NCBI GenBank assembly: GCA_018396795.1
Contig: JAGTRH010000026.1
Coordinates: 1-11,024 of the forward strand
Length of the DNA stretch: 11,024 nt
Origin: Candidatus Bathyarchaeota archaeon
GTDB taxonomy: Archaea; Thermoproteota; Bathyarchaeia; Bathyarchaeales; B26-1
Reading direction: 5' to 3'
The position numbers were made by a program, and so were the translations under genes. The notes under the pieces were generated by a model. That model did not search any database. It saw only the letters and a list, made by a program, of their open reading frames with translations, and was not told the DNA's origin. Positions within the stretch are counted from its first letter, which is position 1; each line of letters starts with the position of its first letter. Below are positions 8,101-11,024 of this stretch, piece after piece.

Positions 8101-8313
8101 AACGCCTTCAACTATGCATCTTTATTCATCATAAATGAGCCGGAAGATCAATATACTTTAAAATATGTTGGCCTGGACTTTCTCACACAGGGACTATTAT
8201 TGGCTCTTCCCATAGCGTTGATTTCATCTTTGGGAGTTGCGTTTTTGCGCTTTAAAAAGGTGAGTCAGAGGGCTTTGTTAAAACTTTTAATCTTTAGATG
8301 TGAATCGAGATGA
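5200..8313 (+). CDS. Large polytopic membrane protein, YfhO/DUF3367-like (putative GT-C glycosyltransferase) with outer beta domains
   Basis: 1037 residues. The N-terminal 410 residues hold about ten hydrophobic helices, and a single helix ends the protein at about 996-1015. The first outer loop carries acidic and aromatic residues (VTDDPVAFHDL, 34-44), as in lipid-carrier-dependent GT-C enzymes. MFREANKF (348-355) and LGVKYVIVRL (509-518) are landmarks of YfhO-like and AftD/DUF3367-like proteins. Residues about 412-990 should lie outside the cell. Within them, 675-770 and 828-907 read as two beta-rich domains of the carbohydrate-binding type. Sequons near N497, N615, N723, N743, N802 and N924 could be glycosylated. 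GT-C enzymes move a sugar from a dolichyl/polyprenyl phosphate donor; that role here is inference. ATG 5200 has TTGAGATC five bases upstream. The stop overlaps the next ATG (ATGA), indicating coupling. It may instead be a glycan-handling scaffold without transferase activity. Confidence 0.75.
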   Translation: MSSCPIVAFCKRAEFLALLIFFILSVFSLRDIFVTDDPVAFHDLAPICNFNQLFRPYDFPWDYKSNLGSPNMLTGNAVYNLPLLGLSLLLGSVPFAHKLLLVILSTLTGLGFYLTFSFLLGSRTAGFASGLYSMFNPFTFTRWIHGHNTILFAYMVLPFATFFYLKTVRDCGRKSLIGCGLLLGLLFTINPHVTYMFATFILLHAIFNIAFTKNGEKAVKAKLMAAQLSLIFGIALTVVFPFLYQLSMVNLPVYSVRAEEAVLVFSASDVVMYILPSIALFAFISLAFLYFWKKKIVPVSDLIKAQRQICLFFITLSFLTVLLILLVAVEPLKLVYQWLFNTVPGFSMFREANKFTLFLVLSAAYFLGLTAESIRLCVSKNGSFTKRNALTLLLVSLVVFASSWQFLTGNMGGHIGTVKIPDDYLDLEEWLSHEKGDFRVAFFPPAVWATTYNWALRWFLDPLVALQNKPTVELKSEFDITQSASLTRWVYTALYSNRTVKWGKLLGVLGVKYVIVRLDADMPSFRDDLKGFSLFNTLVAFGNQQDLIFEKRLGSLIIYRNPSQLPHIYESRGFSLIVGDRRMLISLNHVNFNFQGNPAVFLDDNLGLAYLFFSNASYMLFQGDPYWNVILSYLNGHFIIRPWLYASLSTNPTDKWVKGDLVWHRFNGDLNVAPDGYIYTEGANTIKVPLNVENSGEYLVLIQVYNGLPGSQGVRFNINNFYNYTFQPTRYFEGSYVWVELGNLSLSSRSLIEISSLGGPAAISKIAIIPKGIVDEAKEEAVRKIQASNSQKIYIFDTYTWNFSTNALAVNPKASNGRLIDLSKSGAQTRFYVFKDEAYTLTLKLQCREGASLKVYVDDNEESVTVKQQNEEFAEVNIGPFELKKGYHYLKVEGKMGDVKLDMAVLRTNVKEDDAIVEDLRRLNYTMLSSSEYAIYRMSRSVGCLVFLEGGCGYWKLYGNRSNPTIVNAFNYASLFIINEPEDQYTLKYVGLDFLTQGLLLALPIALISSLGVAFLRFKKVSQRALLKLLIFRCESR

Positions 8314-9482
8314 GAGTTCTGTTAATTACGCCTCATGTTTTTGCTGGAGGTGCTGAAAAGGCCGCCCTCAACCTTGCATATCATCTTAACCTTATGGGAT
8401 GCGATGTGAGCATAGCCACGCTTTCGCTTGACTTAGGCAAGCTTCCAGACAGGTTTGCAAAGCTTGAATATTTGCTACCTGAGAAAAACGTTGAGCCTTA
8501 TAACGCCAATGGCGTATATGACGTTTTGAAGTCGATATCAAAGGAGTTTTATGCTTTGACAAGCCTTGTGAGAAAGTTTTCACCCGAATTCGATGTGTTG
8601 GGAGCCTGCAACTTTCCATCTTATTGGTCCACGTGTCTTGCCAACGGAAACAAGCCTGTCGTTTGGTTATGTAGTGAGGTACTAGGGCCATATGGTCAAA
8701 CTAGAGATTTTTATGAAAGGAACCGTTTTTTCCGCCTTGCATTTGAATCCGCTAAGGCAATTGACAAGATGATAGTCAACATTGGCGTAAACAAAATAAT
8801 CACATGCTCCGAAGTTAACAGCCGCCTCATTAGGGAGAGGTATGGTAGAGAGTCGGTGGTTATACATACAGGCGTGGATTATGAGTTCTTTAGCGAAAAT
8901 GTTCCCGACGCTAAGGATCGCCTAGGATTAAGCAACAGCATCTTACTCTTACACGTTGGATCACTAATTCCAAGGAAAAACCATATTCTAAGCATTAGGG
9001 CGATGAAAATTTTGAAGCAGAAATTTAATAGCGTTAAGCTTGTGATCGTGGGTGAGGGTCCATGGAAACCTATACTGTTAAATGAGGTTGAAAGGCTCCA
9101 TCTTGAGGGGGATGTAATTTTCATGGGAATTGTTTCGGAAGATGAGCTTCGATGCTTATACAGGGCATGTGATGTCAACCTCTTCCCCGCTGAGGATCAA
9201 ACATGGGGGCTTGTTCCCTTTGAGGCCTTGGCGGCTGGTAAACCCTCAATAGTAGCGACGAGTTGTGGAGCTGCATTGATTATGGGAAAGGAGAAGATTG
9301 GGTTTATAATTAACCCAAGCGTTGAAAATTTGGTGGAAGCTGTGACTCAAGTTTTAAAAAACGATGAGCTCATAGAGGACATGGTTAGAAGAGGTCAGAG
9401 GTTTGTTCGTGAAAACCTAACTTGGGAAAGCTACGCTAGGAAAGTGCATAGCGTCTTTAAGGAGGTTCTGAGCTCTGAATAA
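8310..9482 (+). CDS. GT4 family glycosyltransferase
   Basis: 390 residues, GT-B fold. MRVLLITPHVFAGGAEKAAL (1-20) has the glycine-rich GGAE loop of the acceptor half. TCSEVNSRLI (165-174) and VIHTGVDYEFF (184-194) are the usual strand and 'nGvD..f' turn between halves. The donor half has LLHVGSLIPRKNHILSIRAM (213-232), LVIVGEGP (244-251) and WGLVPFEALAAGKPSIVAT (299-317). Glu305 of that last motif is present, but the first EX7E residue is Gln297 in the context DQTWGL. This 'QxWGLvpfEA' version is common in archaeal GT4 proteins, so I expect normal function as a retaining, nucleotide-sugar-dependent transferase in the cytoplasm. It starts inside the stop of the preceding gene (4-base overlap). 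GGAGGT within its last codons serves the next gene. Sugar and acceptor are unknown. Confidence 0.9.
   Translation: MRVLLITPHVFAGGAEKAALNLAYHLNLMGCDVSIATLSLDLGKLPDRFAKLEYLLPEKNVEPYNANGVYDVLKSISKEFYALTSLVRKFSPEFDVLGACNFPSYWSTCLANGNKPVVWLCSEVLGPYGQTRDFYERNRFFRLAFESAKAIDKMIVNIGVNKIITCSEVNSRLIRERYGRESVVIHTGVDYEFFSENVPDAKDRLGLSNSILLLHVGSLIPRKNHILSIRAMKILKQKFNSVKLVIVGEGPWKPILLNEVERLHLEGDVIFMGIVSEDELRCLYRACDVNLFPAEDQTWGLVPFEALAAGKPSIVATSCGAALIMGKEKIGFIINPSVENLVEAVTQVLKNDELIEDMVRRGQRFVRENLTWESYARKVHSVFKEVLSSE
9461..9477 (+). promoter_or_regulatory. Ribosome binding site GGAGGT pointing to a CTG start
   Basis: GGAGGT at 9461-9466 is the strongest ribosome site in the cluster. It lies 8 bases before CTG at 9475-9477. 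In-frame codons upstream end in TGA at 9469-9471, and the first ATG/GTG/TTG in frame with the downstream gene is 9634, far from any such site. The spacing agrees with the other starts of the cluster, so this site decides the start. Confidence 0.55.
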
Positions 9483-11024
9483 AAATTGGACTATTTGGAT
9501 TCTTTCATGCATTCTTGTAGTTTCAATCTTTTACGAAGCTTTAAGCTTAAGTTCAGAGGTTGCAGATTCTGGAAAATCAAGAGGAAGCATTTTAGTTGCT
9601 TCCATACTCCATTATGACACCTATTACCCATCGATGAATTTCGCCATGACACACGCAATCTTTGAAAAGGCGTTATTAAGCTTAAAGGATAGCGGTTTCG
9701 CCATGGACACGATTCTCGTTACGACATGGAGAAATACGCTTAGCAATCAGAGTGAGTTTGAGTGGCTTACAAAAACTTTAGAGAAATATGGCGTTCCAAT
9801 AGATAATGGAAATTTCGGCTTGTATATGGCTCCCGAGGATGCACACGATCCAAGCGTTTTCGGCTATGCTATGGAGACATTTAGACGTGGTATAGGGAGA
9901 TATCCATTCTTCGTTGCAGGTATGTCCGCAAGCCTCAAGACCTATTTACAGCTGGTTGATTATGGTGTCAAACTTTCATTTTTTAATCTATGGGAGGAGG
10001 GTGAAGATTATAGTTACAGAGGTTACCGTACCGGGGATAGAATATTTGGAGCGAATTGGGAAGGATCCCCCTTTCAACCCTATAAACCTTCGAAACGAAC
10101 GGCAAACGCCCCAGGCTTAACGAAGAAAGATGAGTTAGATATATGGGAGGCCCACTGGATTACGAGAAACCCGAGCTATGCTTTCTTGGTTATAAACTCA
10201 AGAAATTTGGGGTCGATACATCCTCACGATCTTCTTTGGGCAGATGGGTTAGGAACGCGGCGTTGCAGCCCATCTTATGCGCTTGAAAAGTTTAGGCTAA
10301 TCCTCGATTTAATAGATTTTAACGCTGGTTTCAACCCTATCATGGTTGTCAGCTATCCAGTTGAAGTTTCCCTTTTAATAAAATATGATGTCTTTGAAGT
10401 ATGGCAAGCTTCCATGCGGGAGTTCATGAGGAGAGGTTATAAGTTCGTTGACGCTGTAAGACTGAGAGGCATGCTCGATTCACTTAAGCCAGAATACCCA
10501 CACACTCCAACCTACCTATGGTTTGATAATTTAACATCATCCGACTTAGTTGTCGCAGGGGAGCACACACCCTTTATAATGCTTTCCTCACCATACGGCA
10601 GATTTATTTATGCCCGACGAGACCCGCTAAAAGATTCAGGCACTGTGCTTATATCTATCACCTCATATAAGACGGCGAGGGCGTTTAATGAATCGTTTCA
10701 AAGCATTAGAGAGTTAACTGGCGCTGGCTTGTTTAAAATGAACACTTACGTAAATGAGGTGCCAATAGATATGAGATGGCTAAATGATATATCCACTATA
10801 ACGTTAAAATCTGAGGTTGCTGCTATTAAGTGGATTTACAGTAAAGGAGAGGCATCGCATATCATGCACAGTATGTTAACATACCTTACACCCTATGGAG
10901 TGCTTATAGAAAAGGAAATTATTTTTACAAAGAGCGTCGCCGCAAAAATTTCTATCGTCCATTACTTTACAGTTCAAAGAAACTCGCCAGTTCAGCCCAT
11001 CGATGGAGGTGTATGGGTTGAAAC
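9475..11024 (+). CDS. Exported protein, possibly deacetylase/glycoside-hydrolase-like barrel; 3' end outside window
   Basis: 516 codons are open to the window edge. Read from CTG 9475, the product begins MNKNWTIWILSCILVVS, a basic tip and hydrophobic helix to about residue 24 typical of a signal sequence or anchor. The next start, ATG 9634, would delete this and the first strand (SILVASILHYDTYYP, 38-52). The body has alternating strands and helices: LYMAPEDAH (116-124), RYPFFVAGMSASL, YGVKLSFFNLWEEGEDY, and NLGSIHPHDLLWADG (244-258). HPHDL followed by a helix (YALEKFRLILDLI) and FNPIMVVSYPVEV recall the last motifs of NodB-type polysaccharide deacetylases, but no TFDDG motif is visible, so activity is uncertain. 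A later beta-rich segment (about 355-516) may be a second domain. It overlaps the preceding gene by 8 bases (9475-9482). The setting suggests that it modifies or cleaves the glycan outside the cell. I do not recognise the family with certainty. Confidence 0.65.
   Translation, partial: MNKNWTIWILSCILVVSIFYEALSLSSEVADSGKSRGSILVASILHYDTYYPSMNFAMTHAIFEKALLSLKDSGFAMDTILVTTWRNTLSNQSEFEWLTKTLEKYGVPIDNGNFGLYMAPEDAHDPSVFGYAMETFRRGIGRYPFFVAGMSASLKTYLQLVDYGVKLSFFNLWEEGEDYSYRGYRTGDRIFGANWEGSPFQPYKPSKRTANAPGLTKKDELDIWEAHWITRNPSYAFLVINSRNLGSIHPHDLLWADGLGTRRCSPSYALEKFRLILDLIDFNAGFNPIMVVSYPVEVSLLIKYDVFEVWQASMREFMRRGYKFVDAVRLRGMLDSLKPEYPHTPTYLWFDNLTSSDLVVAGEHTPFIMLSSPYGRFIYARRDPLKDSGTVLISITSYKTARAFNESFQSIRELTGAGLFKMNTYVNEVPIDMRWLNDISTITLKSEVAAIKWIYSKGEASHIMHSMLTYLTPYGVLIEKEIIFTKSVAAKISIVHYFTVQRNSPVQPIDGGVWVE

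Noticed and set aside
9914..10120. 68-codon forward frame starting with ATG inside the last gene
   Set aside because: The other forward frame is open from 9472 to the window end with a signal sequence and consistent fold pattern; this short frame is its shadow.
1..11024. Search for CRISPR arrays, tRNA genes, insertion sequences and long direct repeats
   Set aside because: No regularly spaced repeats, cloverleaf-like sequences, transposase motifs or matching terminal repeats were seen by eye; only short chance repeats such as AAAATGGCGGCT at about 747 and 4219.

Overview
The window looks archaeal, most likely a lineage of the Thermoproteota such as Bathyarchaeia; that assignment is an inference. 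The signs are a short winged-helix regulator of archaeal type, A/T-rich TATA-like boxes about 25-30 bases before likely transcription starts, ribosome binding sites resembling GGAGGTGATC, heavy use of AGG/AGA and ATA codons, and a preference for GTG, TTG and even CTG starts. No rRNA, tRNA, CRISPR array, transposase or insertion sequence is visible.

Left part (1-1855): the 3' end of a winged-helix regulator (1-183, +) converges on a small two-helix membrane protein (191-571, -), whose promoter holds a perfect 10-base palindrome. A gene-poor stretch of about 600 bases follows. It contains what looks like a decayed class I SAM-dependent methyltransferase fragment (738-911) with a single-base frameshift at the motif II aspartate. 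Next is an orphan basic protein of about 155 residues (1198-1665), then a 190-base spacer with a T-rich possible terminator, a 26-codon mini-ORF and a candidate promoter.

Right part (1856-11024): six same-strand genes form a surface-polysaccharide or glycoconjugate cluster. In order they are a membrane-embedded processive GT2 synthase, a GT4 glycosyltransferase, a GT2 glycosyltransferase with a C-terminal membrane segment, a 1037-residue YfhO/DUF3367-like multi-membrane protein with a large outer region, a second GT4 enzyme, and an exported protein cut by the window end that faintly resembles polysaccharide deacetylases. Spacing is tight, from 4-base overlaps to 57 bases, which suggests one operon from a promoter near 1807.

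Inferred division of labour: the soluble or membrane-anchored GT4 and GT2 enzymes build a glycan on the cytoplasmic face. The first GT2 enzyme polymerises and may extrude a chain. The YfhO-like protein would transfer sugar from a lipid carrier on the outer face, and the last protein would trim or modify the product outside. No flippase, oligosaccharyltransferase or sugar-nucleotide synthesis gene lies in the window. The last gene has no ATG, GTG or TTG at its natural beginning: a CTG behind a perfect GGAGGT gives a complete signal sequence, so automated gene callers would probably truncate or miss its N-terminus.
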